DNA of 64,000 bases, taken from contig NZ_CP061038.1 in NCBI RefSeq assembly GCF_014490665.1, forward strand, positions 4,300,501 through 4,364,500. Direction: 5' to 3'. Origin of the DNA: Sphingomonas alpina. GTDB taxonomy: Bacteria; Pseudomonadota; Alphaproteobacteria; Sphingomonadales; Sphingomonadaceae. Of this stretch, positions 27,260 to 36,178 are shown piece after piece. The position numbers and the translations under genes were made by a program. How positions within the stretch are numbered: the stretch's first letter is position 1; every line of letters begins with the position of its first letter. The notes below the pieces were generated by a model. The model searched no databases. It was not told the DNA's origin and saw only the letters and a program-made list of their open reading frames with translations.

Positions 27260-28158
27260 GCCGCGACGAACCGGCCCGCCAGGACGGCGGCGATGAATTT
27301 GGCGATCGCCTCGCCCACCTCGCGCGGCGAATCTTCCTGCAGAAAATGCGCGCCGTCGACCGTGACTTCCTGCTGATTGGGGAAGCCGCGGCAATAATCG
27401 CGCTGGGCGCCGATCAGGAAACCGGCGGGATCGCCGTTGATGAACAGCTTCGGGATCGGGCTGGCCATCAGCCAGGCCGAATAGGCCTCGACAATGGCGA
27501 CGACATCAGCGGGCTCGCCGGCGATCGGCAAGTCGCGAGTCCAGTCCAGCATCGGACGGCGCGCCTCGCCCGGCACGCGGAAATGGCTGCGATAGACCTC
27601 CATCGCCTCGCCCGAGAGGCCACGCAGCGGAAGCAGATATTCGATGAATAGATTCTGCTCGAGGATCATCTTCTCGCCGGCCGGCGTGCGCTGCCGCTGA
27701 AAAAAGTCCCGGGTGAGGGCCGGCCACTCCTCCCACGACAGGAAAGGCCGCACGATCCCTTCCATATGCACGATCGCCTTCACCTTGCCGGGATGACGCC
27801 GCGCCCAGTCAAAGCCAAGCGCCGAGCCCCAGTCATGAACCACGAGGATGACGTCATGATCGAGCCCCAGCGCATCGAACCAACCATCGACATAATTCTG
27901 CTGATCGACCAGCCGATAGGCCCCGTTGGGCTCGGCGCCCGAATTCCCCATCCCCGGATAATCGGGTGCGAGGCAACGGCCAAACGGCAGCGCATAAGGG
28001 ATGATCTTGCGCCACAGATAGGAAGGCGTGGGATTGCCGTGGAGAAACACGATCGGGTCGCCCTGGCCGACATCGACATAGGCCATCGGTACACCCTGAA
28101 TGGTGACGTGTTTGCGAAAGACCGCGTTCTCGGTCGAGATTTCGGGTGTTCCGATCAT
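27256..28158 (-). CDS. haloalkane dehalogenase (HLD-II-like)
   Basis: A 300-residue alpha/beta hydrolase that displaces halide from haloalkanes via an aspartyl-ester intermediate. Nucleophile Asp109 and halide-binding Trp110 lie in VVHDWGSALGF; Asn42 in FLHGNPTPSYLW is the second halide ligand; Glu133 in HMEGIVRP is the catalytic acid of subfamily II; His271 is in GAHFLQED. ATG 28158 follows AGGAG at good spacing, so the 19-residue upstream extension is rejected. It lacks the N-terminal signal of some relatives. Operon with an amidase; divergent LysR regulator. Natural substrate unknown. Confidence 0.92.
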   Translation of the reverse strand: MIGTPEISTENAVFRKHVTIQGVPMAYVDVGQGDPIVFLHGNPTPSYLWRKIIPYALPFGRCLAPDYPGMGNSGAEPNGAYRLVDQQNYVDGWFDALGLDHDVILVVHDWGSALGFDWARRHPGKVKAIVHMEGIVRPFLSWEEWPALTRDFFQRQRTPAGEKMILEQNLFIEYLLPLRGLSGEAMEVYRSHFRVPGEARRPMLDWTRDLPIAGEPADVVAIVEAYSAWLMASPIPKLFINGDPAGFLIGAQRDYCRGFPNQQEVTVDGAHFLQEDSPREVGEAIAKFIAAVLAGRFVAA

Positions 28159-28312
28159 GGCCTTGCTCCTGGCTATCGATGTTGATCGCGATAGTCCTGC
28201 TTCATCGAGTCTCATTGTGGAGAAGCGCTATCGCCATTGTTCGACCGCTTTTGCCAGTGTATGATTCAGTCGACAAACGATCATCGCTAATTCCAACGAG
28301 TAAGTAATTCTA

Positions 28313-29197
28313 ATGCGATTACCGGCACTGAATGGATTGCGCACCTTCGATGCCGTGGCGCGACATCTGTCGATGAAACACGCCGCGGCGGAATTGTGCG
28401 TGACGCCAAGCGCGGTCAGCCAGCAGTTGCGCGGCCTAGAGGAGGAACTGGGCGTATCCCTGTTCCGCCGCGCGAACCGCGCGCTTTATCTGAGCGATGC
28501 CGGGCAGTCGCTGCTGCCGGCGATCCGAAATGCGTTTCGCCTGATGACCGAAGCGACGGATCGGGTGCGCAACGGGGCCGATAGCGGCATGCTTACGGTC
28601 AGCGTCACGCCATTTTTCGCAGAGACATGGCTGGTGCCGCGACTGGGCGATTTTCAGGCACGGCACCCGGCGATCGACTTGCGCGTGATGGCGACGACAG
28701 CGCTCGCCAATCTCGCCGCAGGCGAAGCCGATGTCGCGATCCGGCATGGTCTCGGCAGCTATCGCGACATGATCAGCGACCTGCTGATCGCACCCATGGT
28801 CGTACCGGTCGCCAGCCCCGATCTCGTCATCCGGCTCGGATCGCCGGGCGAGGCGGTCGATCTGCTCGACTGGCCGAAGGTGCATGGCGCCGATCGCGGT
28901 GGATGGCCATTATGGTTCCGGCATCACGGGCTGATCGCAACGGCGCGCGGCGCGTCGTTCGACGATGTGGGGCTACTGCGAACCGCGATCCTGTCCGGGC
29001 AGGGGGCCGGGCTGTTGCCGGCCGCGCTGGCCGAACCGGATATTCGCGACGGCCGGCTGGTCGGGCTTGCCGATCCGGTACTGCTCGACGGGCTCGCTTA
29101 TTATCTCGTCACACCGTCAGCGGCGGATCTCCGCCCGTCCGTCATGGCCTTTCGCCACTGGCTTCTCGAGCAGGTACAGGGCCTGGAAGAGGCCTGA
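28313..29197 (+). CDS. LysR-family transcriptional regulator (GcvA-like)
   Basis: A 294-residue regulator. The N-terminal winged helix-turn-helix is LNGLRTFDAVARHLSMKHAAAELCVTPSAVSQQLRGLEE (described here in two parts: residues 5-23 and 24-43), followed by the periplasmic-binding-like effector domain from about residue 90. It is transcribed away from the dehalogenase-amidase operon, with a 154-nt shared intergenic region containing ATGAT ... ATCAT half-sites near 28261-28285, a typical LysR arrangement for control of the divergent operon. Confidence 0.9.
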   Translation: MRLPALNGLRTFDAVARHLSMKHAAAELCVTPSAVSQQLRGLEEELGVSLFRRANRALYLSDAGQSLLPAIRNAFRLMTEATDRVRNGADSGMLTVSVTPFFAETWLVPRLGDFQARHPAIDLRVMATTALANLAAGEADVAIRHGLGSYRDMISDLLIAPMVVPVASPDLVIRLGSPGEAVDLLDWPKVHGADRGGWPLWFRHHGLIATARGASFDDVGLLRTAILSGQGAGLLPAALAEPDIRDGRLVGLADPVLLDGLAYYLVTPSAADLRPSVMAFRHWLLEQVQGLEEA

Positions 29198-29277
29198 TGC
29201 ACTGAATTAATCCGTGCCGCCACGCGCCGGAACAGGCTAGACGCCAAGCTATCAAAACGCCTCAATAGGAAACTCCC

Positions 29278-29541
29278 TTGGATCTCGACGCGCTGCTCTA
29301 TCATTATTTCGGGACCGAGGCGCTTGAGACGCTGGACGAAGCTGCGATCGACTCGGGTCTCGAACGGCTGCGAATCGATTTCGGTACCGAACGTGAGTCG
29401 AGCCGGCGTTTTGCACTCTGGGTGTTGCTGCACAGCCTGGGCGCTGCACCCGATCCGGCAACGGCGTTCAAGGATGCCCGGGAACGCCAGGCGGCGGAGA
29501 CCTATGCCCGCGCCGCGGATCAACTGGGACGCGACTCCTGA
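29278..29541 (+). CDS. small unknown protein (87 aa) coupled to YcaQ-like gene
   Basis: An 87-residue acidic helical protein starting MDLDALLYHYFGTEALETLD. The start is a TTG at 29278, with AGGAAA nine nt upstream. There is no signal or membrane segment. Its stop TGA lies immediately at the start of the YcaQ-like reading frame, which suggests co-translation. I do not recognise the family. Confidence 0.6.
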   Translation: MDLDALLYHYFGTEALETLDEAAIDSGLERLRIDFGTERESSRRFALWVLLHSLGAAPDPATAFKDARERQAAETYARAADQLGRDS

Positions 29542-30716
29542 CCGAGACGCTGAGCATTGCACAGGCGCGACGCATCGCGCTGGCCGCGCAGGGCTTCGGT
29601 GCGCTGTTGCCGGAGACGGTCGGCACGCATCATCTGCGCCGCACGGTCGATATGCTGTCGCTGCATCAGATCGACAGCGTCAATGTCGCGGTGCGGGCGC
29701 ATTACCTGCCGGCCTTTTCGCGGCTCGGCAGCTATGATCGTGCGCTGATCGATCGCGCCGCCTGGGGCCCGAAGCGGGAGCGCCGGCTGTTCGAATATTG
29801 GGCGCATGAGGCGTCGCTGCTGCCGATGGCGCTATATCCGCTGCTGCGCTGGCGCATGGCGCAGGCCGATCGCGGCGAAGGCGGCTGGACCAGCCTGAGG
29901 CGCTTCGCGACCGAGCGGCGCGGTGCCGCCGAGGCGGTATTGGCGCGGATCCGCAGCCAAGGGCCAATGGCCGCGTCGGATTTCGAGGACGGCAAGAGCC
30001 GCAGCGGCTGGTGGGAATGGGGTGACACCAAACAGGCGCTGGAGTGGCTGTTCCGCGCCGGGCATGTCACCACCGCGACCCGGCGCGGCAGTTTCGAGCG
30101 CGTCTATGACGTCACCGAACGGGTCATCCCCGCCGCGATCCGCGACCTGCCGACGCCGAGCGATGCCGATGCCTTTCGGGCGCTGACCGAGCGCGCCGCC
30201 CGGACGCTTGGCGTGGCGACCGAAACCGACCTGCGCGATTATTTCCGGCTGAAGCCGGAGGCGGCGCGGGCCAGTGTCGCTGCACTGGTCGAAGACGGCG
30301 TGCTGATTCCGGTAGCGGTCGCCGGCTGGGGCAGATCCGCGTACCTCCACCGTGACGCTCGGCGGCCGCGCCGCATCGCGGGTGCCGCGCTGCTCGCCCC
30401 GTTCGACCCGCTGATCTGGGAACGCGCACGGACCGAGCGATTGTTCGATTTCCATTACCGGATCGAGATCTATGTCCCGGCCGAGAAGCGCCGCCATGGT
30501 TATTATGTCCTGCCCTTCCTGCTCGACGACCGGATCGTCGCGCGAGTCGATGTGAAGGCCGACAGGCAAGCGGGTAAGCTGCTGGCGCACCGCGTGACGG
30601 TCGAACCCGGCGCGCCGGCCGAGACGGTCGAACGGCTCGGCATCGAACTGCGCCGCATGGCCGGCTGGCTCGGGCTGGACGAGATCGCGGTCGGCGTGGT
30701 GGTGCACGCAGAATAG
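29538..30716 (+). CDS. YcaQ/AlkX-like winged-helix DNA glycosylase (crosslink repair)
   Basis: About 392 residues. The catalytic Q-x-D motif is in LHQIDSVNVAVRAHYLPAFSR; the body has the winged-helix repeats of this family, which removes interstrand-crosslinked or bulky alkylated bases. Homology continues upstream of the first conventional start (TTG 29607): the codons before it read LSIAQARRIALAAQGFGAL, a normal YcaQ N-terminus. No ATG, GTG or TTG lies there, so initiation may be at CTG 29538 (overlapping the preceding TGA) or CTG 29550. dinB follows 41 nt later. Confidence 0.85.
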   Translation: MTETLSIAQARRIALAAQGFGALLPETVGTHHLRRTVDMLSLHQIDSVNVAVRAHYLPAFSRLGSYDRALIDRAAWGPKRERRLFEYWAHEASLLPMALYPLLRWRMAQADRGEGGWTSLRRFATERRGAAEAVLARIRSQGPMAASDFEDGKSRSGWWEWGDTKQALEWLFRAGHVTTATRRGSFERVYDVTERVIPAAIRDLPTPSDADAFRALTERAARTLGVATETDLRDYFRLKPEAARASVAALVEDGVLIPVAVAGWGRSAYLHRDARRPRRIAGAALLAPFDPLIWERARTERLFDFHYRIEIYVPAEKRRHGYYVLPFLLDDRIVARVDVKADRQAGKLLAHRVTVEPGAPAETVERLGIELRRMAGWLGLDEIAVGVVVHAE

Positions 30717-30757
30717 CCATGCTTTCCGCGATAGCCGGTGGCGCATAAAAGGCGGCC

Positions 30758-31819
30758 GTGACCCGCAAGATCATCCATGTGGATATGGACGCATTCTACG
30801 CGTCGGTAGAGCAGCGCGACGATCCGTCGCTGCGCGGCCGCCCGCTGGCGGTCGGCGGATCGAGCGGGCGCGGCGTGGTCGCGGCGGCCAGCTATGAGGC
30901 GCGGTCGTTCGGCGTACGGTCGGCCATGCCCTCGGTCACCGCTTTGCGGCGCTGTCCCGACCTGGTGTTCGTGCCGCCGCGCTTCGAGGTCTATCGTGCT
31001 GTATCGGCCCAAATTCGGGCGATCTTCCATGACTATACGCCGCTGGTCGAACCGCTCTCGCTCGACGAGGCCTATCTCGACGTGACCGAGAATTTGCGTG
31101 GCCTCCCATCGGCGACCGATACGGCGCGGGAGATCAGGGCGCGAATCCTGGAGACGACCGGGCTCACCGCATCGGCAGGCATTTCCTACAATAAATTCCT
31201 CGCCAAGCTCGCTTCCGATCAGAACAAGCCCAATGGCCAATGCGTCATTCCGCCCGGCGCGGGGCTGGCGTTCGTCGCCACGCTGCCGGTCGGTCGCTTC
31301 CACGGCATCGGACCGAAGACCGCCGAGAAGATGAACCGGTTCGGCATCGTGACGGGCGCCGATCTGCGCGACCGCGAACTGCAATTCCTCCAGGCGCATT
31401 TCGGCAAGGCAGGCGCCTGGTATCACGCCATCGCGCGTGGCGAGGACGACCGTCAGGTGACGCCCGACCGGCCGCGCAAATCCTCAGGCTCGGAGACGAC
31501 CTATGAGGTCGACCTGATTACGCCCGAAACGGTCGAGGCGGGAGTGCGCGCAATGGCCGATGATGTCTGGGCATGGTGCGAGAAATCGGGCGGGCGCGGC
31601 CGGACCGTGACGGTCAAGGCGCGCTATGCCGATTTCCGCCAGGTCACGCGCAGTCGGACCCGGGCTTCGCCGGTCGGCGACAAGGAAACGCTGCTCGATG
31701 TCTCGCTCGCGCTGGTGAGAACGCTGTTCCCGCTGCGCGCCGGCATCCGGTTGATCGGCGTGACGCTATCGACTTTCGATGCGGATGAAACCGAGGGCGC
31801 GCCGCAGCTCGATCTCTAG
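30758..31819 (+). CDS. dinB: DNA polymerase IV
   Basis: A 353-residue Y-family translesion polymerase. The palm metal site is in HVDMDAFYASVEQRDDP and LSLDEAYLDVTE; the fingers motif is AASYEARSFGVRSAMPS; the helix-hairpin-helix thumb region is GRFHGIGPKTAEKMNRFG; and the little-finger domain ends near residue 345. Starts with GTG. Its position after a crosslink glycosylase gene suggests a small DNA-damage tolerance pair. No clear LexA box was seen. Confidence 0.95.
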   Translation: MTRKIIHVDMDAFYASVEQRDDPSLRGRPLAVGGSSGRGVVAAASYEARSFGVRSAMPSVTALRRCPDLVFVPPRFEVYRAVSAQIRAIFHDYTPLVEPLSLDEAYLDVTENLRGLPSATDTAREIRARILETTGLTASAGISYNKFLAKLASDQNKPNGQCVIPPGAGLAFVATLPVGRFHGIGPKTAEKMNRFGIVTGADLRDRELQFLQAHFGKAGAWYHAIARGEDDRQVTPDRPRKSSGSETTYEVDLITPETVEAGVRAMADDVWAWCEKSGGRGRTVTVKARYADFRQVTRSRTRASPVGDKETLLDVSLALVRTLFPLRAGIRLIGVTLSTFDADETEGAPQLDL

Positions 31820-31821
31820 GC

Positions 31822-33147
31822 TCAGGGAATCAGCAATCCCGCCAGCGCCGCCGACATCAGATTCGCCAGACTGCCCGCGCACAGCGCGCGCAGGCCAAGC
31901 TTGGCGATCATCGGCCGCTGGTTGGGGGCAAGGCTACCGGTGACTGCCATCTGGATCGCGATCGAGGAGAAATTGGCGAAGCCGCACAGCGCGAAAGTAA
32001 CCACCGCGACGGTGCGCGGACTCAGCGAAGCCGCCTGCTTGCCGAGGTCGATATAGGCGACGAATTCGTTGAGCACGATCTTCTGCCCGAACAGGCCGCC
32101 TGCCGCGCCCGCCTCGTGCCAGGGCACGTTGAGCAGGAACATGACCGGCGCGAAGACATAGCCGAGCAGGCCCTGGAAGCTCAGATCCTTCAACCCGAAC
32201 CAGGTGCCGATGCCGCCAAGGATACCATTGGCAAGCGCAACCAGCGCGACGAACGCGAGCACCATCGCGCCGACCGCAACCGCCAGCCTGACGCCGGTCT
32301 GCGCACCCTGCGCCGCCGCCATGATGATGTTGGCGGGCTTTTCCTCGTCATGGCTCGCCTCGGGCATCGGCTCGCCAGGCGTGCCCTCGGGCAGGAGTGC
32401 GGCAGGGCCCTGCCCGCTGACGCGGGCCTCGGACAGCTTGATGTGGTCCTCGGGATGATCGCCGAGCGGCAATTCACCCTGAACGGTCGCGGGGACATCG
32501 GGCATGATGATCTTGGCCATCAGGATGCCGCCCGGTGCGGCCATGAAGCTCGCGGCGAGGAGATATTCGATCGAAATGCCCATCGAGGCATAGGCGGCGA
32601 GGATCGTACCTGCGACCCCGGCCATCCCACTGGTCATCACGGTGAAAAGCTGCGGCGGAGTCAGGCCGGCGAGATAGGGGCGGATGACGAGCGGGGATTC
32701 GCTCTGCCCGACGAAGATATTGGCGGCCGCGCACAGCGATTCGACCTTCGACACGCCGATCACCCATTCGATCGCACCGCCGATCCAGCGCACGACGAAC
32801 TGCATGATACCGAGATAGTAGAGGATCGAGACGAGGCTGGCGAAGAAGATGATCACCGGCAGCGCCTGAATCGCGAAATTCTGTCCCAGCGGATTGCTTG
32901 CAAGCGACCCGAACAGGAAATCGGTGCCGGCCTTGGCATAGCCCAGCAAATTGGCGACGCCGCCCGACAGGAATTGCAGGATATGCTTGCCGGCGGGCAC
33001 ATAGAGCACCAGCACGGCGATCCCGGCCTGCAGCGCGAATGCCGCGCCGACCACACGCGGGCGGATCGCCCGTCGATTGTTCGACAACAGGACGGCGATG
33101 CCGAGAATGACGGCGATCCCCGCCAGCCCGATCAGAAACTTGTTCAT
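31822..33147 (-). CDS. concentrative nucleoside transporter (NupC/CNT family)
   Basis: A 441-residue inner-membrane transporter for nucleosides with H+ or Na+. Family motifs include GQSESPLVIRPYL, YLLAASFMAAPGG and NEFVAYIDLGK near the C-terminus, plus NFSSIAIQMAV. A soluble insertion of about 60 residues (SEARVSGQGPAALLPEGTPG and following) interrupts helices at mid-protein, as in some proteobacterial CNTs. Convergent with dinB (2 nt between stops), divergent from the queuosine-precursor transporter. Confidence 0.92.
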   Translation of the reverse strand: MNKFLIGLAGIAVILGIAVLLSNNRRAIRPRVVGAAFALQAGIAVLVLYVPAGKHILQFLSGGVANLLGYAKAGTDFLFGSLASNPLGQNFAIQALPVIIFFASLVSILYYLGIMQFVVRWIGGAIEWVIGVSKVESLCAAANIFVGQSESPLVIRPYLAGLTPPQLFTVMTSGMAGVAGTILAAYASMGISIEYLLAASFMAAPGGILMAKIIMPDVPATVQGELPLGDHPEDHIKLSEARVSGQGPAALLPEGTPGEPMPEASHDEEKPANIIMAAAQGAQTGVRLAVAVGAMVLAFVALVALANGILGGIGTWFGLKDLSFQGLLGYVFAPVMFLLNVPWHEAGAAGGLFGQKIVLNEFVAYIDLGKQAASLSPRTVAVVTFALCGFANFSSIAIQMAVTGSLAPNQRPMIAKLGLRALCAGSLANLMSAALAGLLIP

Positions 33148-33297
33148 TGATTAACCCCGCCGGCGTTCTGGCACGCCCCCATTTTGTCCCAGCTTCGCAG
33201 CATAAGCGGAAGTTGTGCAAGAAAATTGCGCTGGCGAGCTTGACCGGCCGTCACCTGCCGGATTGACGCGCGGGCGCAAGCCAGTAGCGTCACTGCC

Positions 33298-33981
33298 ATG
33301 AATCAACCCAGTCCCGCGATCCCGCGTTCGCTCTTCGCCTTCTCGATCTTCTATGGCGGCATGGTCTGCATCGCCGGCGTGCTTGGATCCAAACAGGTTT
33401 CGCTCGGACCGATTTCGGCGATCGGCCCGCTGTTCGGGCAGGGGCCATTGGCGGTCGAGGCAGGCATTTTCGCCTTTCTGCTGCTGGTGGTGGTGTCGAG
33501 CGCGGTTGCCGAACTGCACGGACCGGCGGTCGCCAACACGCTGGTCCGTTTCGGCTTCGTGCCGTTGCTCGGGTCAATCGCCTTGCTCGAGATCGTCCTG
33601 CATCTGCCCGCTTCTCCCGGCATGAACCCGGCGATACGCGACGGATTCCAGCTCGTGCTGGGCGGCACGATCCGGATCTGGATCGCCGGAATCGTCGCCT
33701 ATGGCGCCTCGCAGACGTTGAACGTGACCCTGTTCAGCTGGCTCCGGGGCGAGGGCGGCAAGCTGCTCTGGCTGCGCGGCGCGATCGCGGGGGTGCTGTC
33801 GCAGATCGTCGATACACTGCTGTTCATCTCGATCGCGTTTCTCGGTGTCTTCCCGATCGGCCAGCTGCTGATCGGCCAGATGCTCGCCAAGGTCACGCTG
33901 TCCGCCGTGCTGGTCCCGCCGCTGATCTATCTGGTGGTCGCGATCGGGCGATGGCTGGATGGCACGGCCGCACGGCCTTAG
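33298..33981 (+). CDS. queuosine precursor transporter (YhhQ/VUT family)
   Basis: A 227-residue, roughly six-helix membrane protein. Motifs typical of the VUT/DUF165 family are VLGSKQVSLG near residue 27, SSAVAELHGP near residue 65 and LSQIVDTLLFISIAF near residue 170. The family imports queuine/preQ precursors for tRNA modification. The stop TAG is the first part of a 15-bp inverted repeat that ends 10 nt before argB. Confidence 0.85.
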   Translation: MNQPSPAIPRSLFAFSIFYGGMVCIAGVLGSKQVSLGPISAIGPLFGQGPLAVEAGIFAFLLLVVVSSAVAELHGPAVANTLVRFGFVPLLGSIALLEIVLHLPASPGMNPAIRDGFQLVLGGTIRIWIAGIVAYGASQTLNVTLFSWLRGEGGKLLWLRGAIAGVLSQIVDTLLFISIAFLGVFPIGQLLIGQMLAKVTLSAVLVPPLIYLVVAIGRWLDGTAARP

Positions 33982-34034
33982 GGTCCAAACCCACGGTCGA
34001 TCTCGACCATTGCGGTGACTGGGTTTGGACCCTA
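33979..34034. terminator. nested inverted repeat between transporter gene and argB
   Basis: TAGGGTCCAAACCCA (33979-33993) pairs perfectly with 34020-34034 (15 bp). The 26-nt loop itself holds a 6-bp hairpin (GGTCGA-TC-TCGACC, 33995-34008). The upstream stop codon is embedded in the left arm. It could act as terminator or processing site; there is no T-run. Confidence 0.6.
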
Positions 34035-34044
34035 GTGCGCGCGC

Positions 34045-34944
34045 ATGACCGATCACGCACCTGATCCCGCCTTGCTCGCCAAGGCCGAAACGCTCACCGA
34101 AGCGCTGCCCTATATGCAGCGCTATGCCGGCGCGACCTTCGTGGTGAAATATGGCGGCCACGCGATGGGCGATCCGGAACTGGCACGCGATTTCGCCGAG
34201 GACGTCGTGCTGATGAAGGCGGTCGGGATCAACCCGGTCGTGGTGCATGGCGGCGGACCACAGATCGGCGCGATGCTGAAGAAGCTCGGCGTCGAATCGA
34301 GCTTCATCGATGGCCTGAGGGTGACCGATGCGCAGACCGCGCAGGTCGCCGAAATGGTCCTGTCGGGCGCGATCAACAAGGAACTGGTCGCCTGGATCGG
34401 CCAGGCCGGCGGTCGCGCAGTCGGCATTTCAGGCAAGGACGCAAGCTTTGTACGCGCGAGAAAGGTCGAACGCACGACACGCGATCCGGACAGCAATATC
34501 GAACGCGCGGTCGATCTCGGCTTTGTCGGCGAGCCAGTGGCGGTCGATCGCTCGATCCTCGACACGCTGAGCAATGCCGGCGTGATCCCGGTGGTCGCGC
34601 CGATCGCGATCGGCGATGACGGCCATACCTATAATATCAACGCCGACACCATGGCCGGCGCGGTCGCCGCCGCGATGGGCGCGTCACGGCTGTTCCTGCT
34701 GACCGATGTCGCGGGCGTGCTCGACAAGCAAGGTGAACTGCTCACCGATCTCGACCCGGCGCGGATCGCGGAGCTGCGCGCGGACGGCACGATCACCGGC
34801 GGGATGATCCCCAAGCTCGAAACCTGCGTCGCCGCAGTCGAAGGCGGCGTCGATGCCGCCGTCATCCTCGACGGGCGCGTACCGCATGCGATGCTGCTCG
34901 AAATCTTCACCCGTCAGGGCGCGGGTACGCTGGTCCATCGCTGA
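34045..34944 (+). CDS. argB: acetylglutamate kinase
   Basis: A 299-residue amino acid kinase that phosphorylates N-acetylglutamate in arginine biosynthesis. Motifs include [32 protein letters not shown], and [17 protein letters not shown], with the C-terminal [10 protein letters not shown]. No fusion to another arg gene; it is monocistronic here. Starts with ATG 10 nt after the inverted repeat. The 299-residue length is normal. Confidence 0.97.
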   Translation: MTDHAPDPALLAKAETLTEALPYMQRYAGATFVVKYGGHAMGDPELARDFAEDVVLMKAVGINPVVVHGGGPQIGAMLKKLGVESSFIDGLRVTDAQTAQVAEMVLSGAINKELVAWIGQAGGRAVGISGKDASFVRARKVERTTRDPDSNIERAVDLGFVGEPVAVDRSILDTLSNAGVIPVVAPIAIGDDGHTYNINADTMAGAVAAAMGASRLFLLTDVAGVLDKQGELLTDLDPARIAELRADGTITGGMIPKLETCVAAVEGGVDAAVILDGRVPHAMLLEIFTRQGAGTLVHR

Positions 34945-34951
34945 GAGTTTG

Positions 34952-34980
34952 TTGAAAATGCGCTGATGGCGCATTTTCAA
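34952..34980 (+). terminator. hairpin after argB
   Basis: Twelve-base-pair stem (34952-34963 with 34969-34980), core TGAAAATGCGC, 5-nt loop, starting 8 nt after the argB stop. AT-rich for this genome. It is not followed by a T-run, so it may protect the transcript end rather than terminate alone. Confidence 0.55.
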
Positions 34981-35006
34981 ACAGACGCTGAGGCAAATCG
35001 CGCCTT

Positions 35007-35242
35007 GCTGGCTGTTATTTTCGAAAAAATAATTTCGCTGGCTGTTAAGTTGGATTTTCCGGGCAGAATATATCGATACTTCAGTAAGTTGCGCCGGGCT
35101 GGCTGTTCTCGAATAACAGCCATGGAACAGCCAGCATAACAGCCAGCCGATCAGCCAGGAACAGCGAACAAGCTGGCTGTTCCTGTCGGGATCAGCCAGC
35201 AAAGCAGAACGGCTTATTTTTCCAGTCATGTGAAAGAGCGCG
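35007..35242 (+). repeat. structured intergenic repeat, copy B (word GCTGGCTGTT)
   Basis: Second copy. Forward words GCTGGCTGTT are at 35007-35016, 35037-35046, 35098-35107 and 35172-35181; inverted words AACAGCCAGC are at 35126-35135 and 35138-35147, with shortened inverted words nearby. Scaffold as in copy A: CTGTTATTTTCGAAAAAATAA, CTGTTAAGTTGGATTTTCC exactly 30 nt later, TCAGTAAGTTGCG, and the tail GTCATGTGAAAGAGCG. It fills most of the 493-nt gap between argB and the TonB-domain gene; the remaining 35243-35437 shows no gene. Confidence 0.85.
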
Positions 35243-35437
35243 ACAGGAAAGCAGAATATTTTCCCATCACCGCCATGCTTTCACGGCTCGGCGCAAAGTT
35301 GAATCGACACGCCGGCATTGCCAACGCATTTCGTTTCAATGGTGTGACACTTTCATGTCGCTGCCGTCACGCCAATGTCGCGCTCGCTTAACATCGCTGC
35401 CCTATGTGTGCCCTCCGGAAAAGCGAAGGAAACGGCG

Positions 35438-35794
35438 ATGACCCATACCCACAGCTTCGACGAGGCCCGCTGGATCGCGGCTCTCGGCACCGCGATCGAC
35501 CGCGCCACGGCGGCCGACCCGATCACTCCCGGTATCCGCTATCGCAGCGGCACCGCGACCCTGGCCTTTTGCGTCGATGCCAGCGGCGCCATCTCCGACA
35601 TCCGTGTGATCGAGGGATCGGGCGACGACAGCCTTGATCGCCGCGCGATCGCCAAGCTGCGCCGTGCGGAACCGCTGCCCCAAGGCCCGGCCGGCGCAGC
35701 ACGACGCACGCACCTGGCCGTGGTGCAGGTGGCCGAACCGGTCCGCCTGCCGCAGCAGAACGACGAAAAGCGCCGTATTCTTACGATAGCGTAA
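35438..35794 (+). CDS. TonB C-terminal-domain protein lacking a membrane anchor
   Basis: A 118-residue protein. Residues 30-105 match the TonB C-terminal fold (GTATLAFCVDASGAISDIRVIEGSG, RRAIAKLRRAEPLP). Normal TonB proteins have an N-terminal membrane helix and Pro-rich linker; both are missing, and no signal peptide is visible. ATG 35438 with AAGGAAA upstream is preferred over an upstream ATG at 35375. It could be a soluble regulatory or structural relative of TonB. Confidence 0.75.
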   Translation: MTHTHSFDEARWIAALGTAIDRATAADPITPGIRYRSGTATLAFCVDASGAISDIRVIEGSGDDSLDRRAIAKLRRAEPLPQGPAGAARRTHLAVVQVAEPVRLPQQNDEKRRILTIA

Positions 35795-35872
35795 CGACCG
35801 GTCACGGGTGCCCTTGTTCAGGGCACCCGCTTTCCGCTATCGGTGTGCGCCCACGCCCAGCGGAGAGCGCAA

Positions 35873-36178
35873 TTGTTCGTCATTCTCAGAATCGTCCAGG
35901 TTCTGCTCACCGTCGTCTGGTGGATCATCATCGTTCAGGCGATTCTGTCCTGGCTGCTCGCGTTCAACGTCATCAGTACGTATAACGACACGGTGCGCAC
36001 GGTGTGGGAGGCGCTGAAGCGCATGACCGAGCCGTTGTACCGGCCGATTCGCCGCATCCTGCCCGATTTCGGCACGCTCGACCTGTCGCCGCTCGTCGTG
36101 TTGCTGATCATCTATATCATCCAGACGATCCTGATTCCGGCGATCGCAATCCAGATGAGCGCACCGCCCGCAATGTGA
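35873..36178 (+). CDS. YggT family membrane protein
   Basis: A 101-residue protein with two hydrophobic hairpins: FVILRIVQVLLTVVWWIIIV and the later SPLVVLLIIYIIQTILIPAI, with the conserved MTEPLYRPIRRILPDFG between them. YggT proteins are linked to envelope stability and division-site organisation. The start is a TTG at 35873 with GGAGAG upstream. It overlaps the next gene by 4 nt (GTGA), as yggT-yggU pairs commonly do. Confidence 0.85.
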   Translation: MFVILRIVQVLLTVVWWIIIVQAILSWLLAFNVISTYNDTVRTVWEALKRMTEPLYRPIRRILPDFGTLDLSPLVVLLIIYIIQTILIPAIAIQMSAPPAM

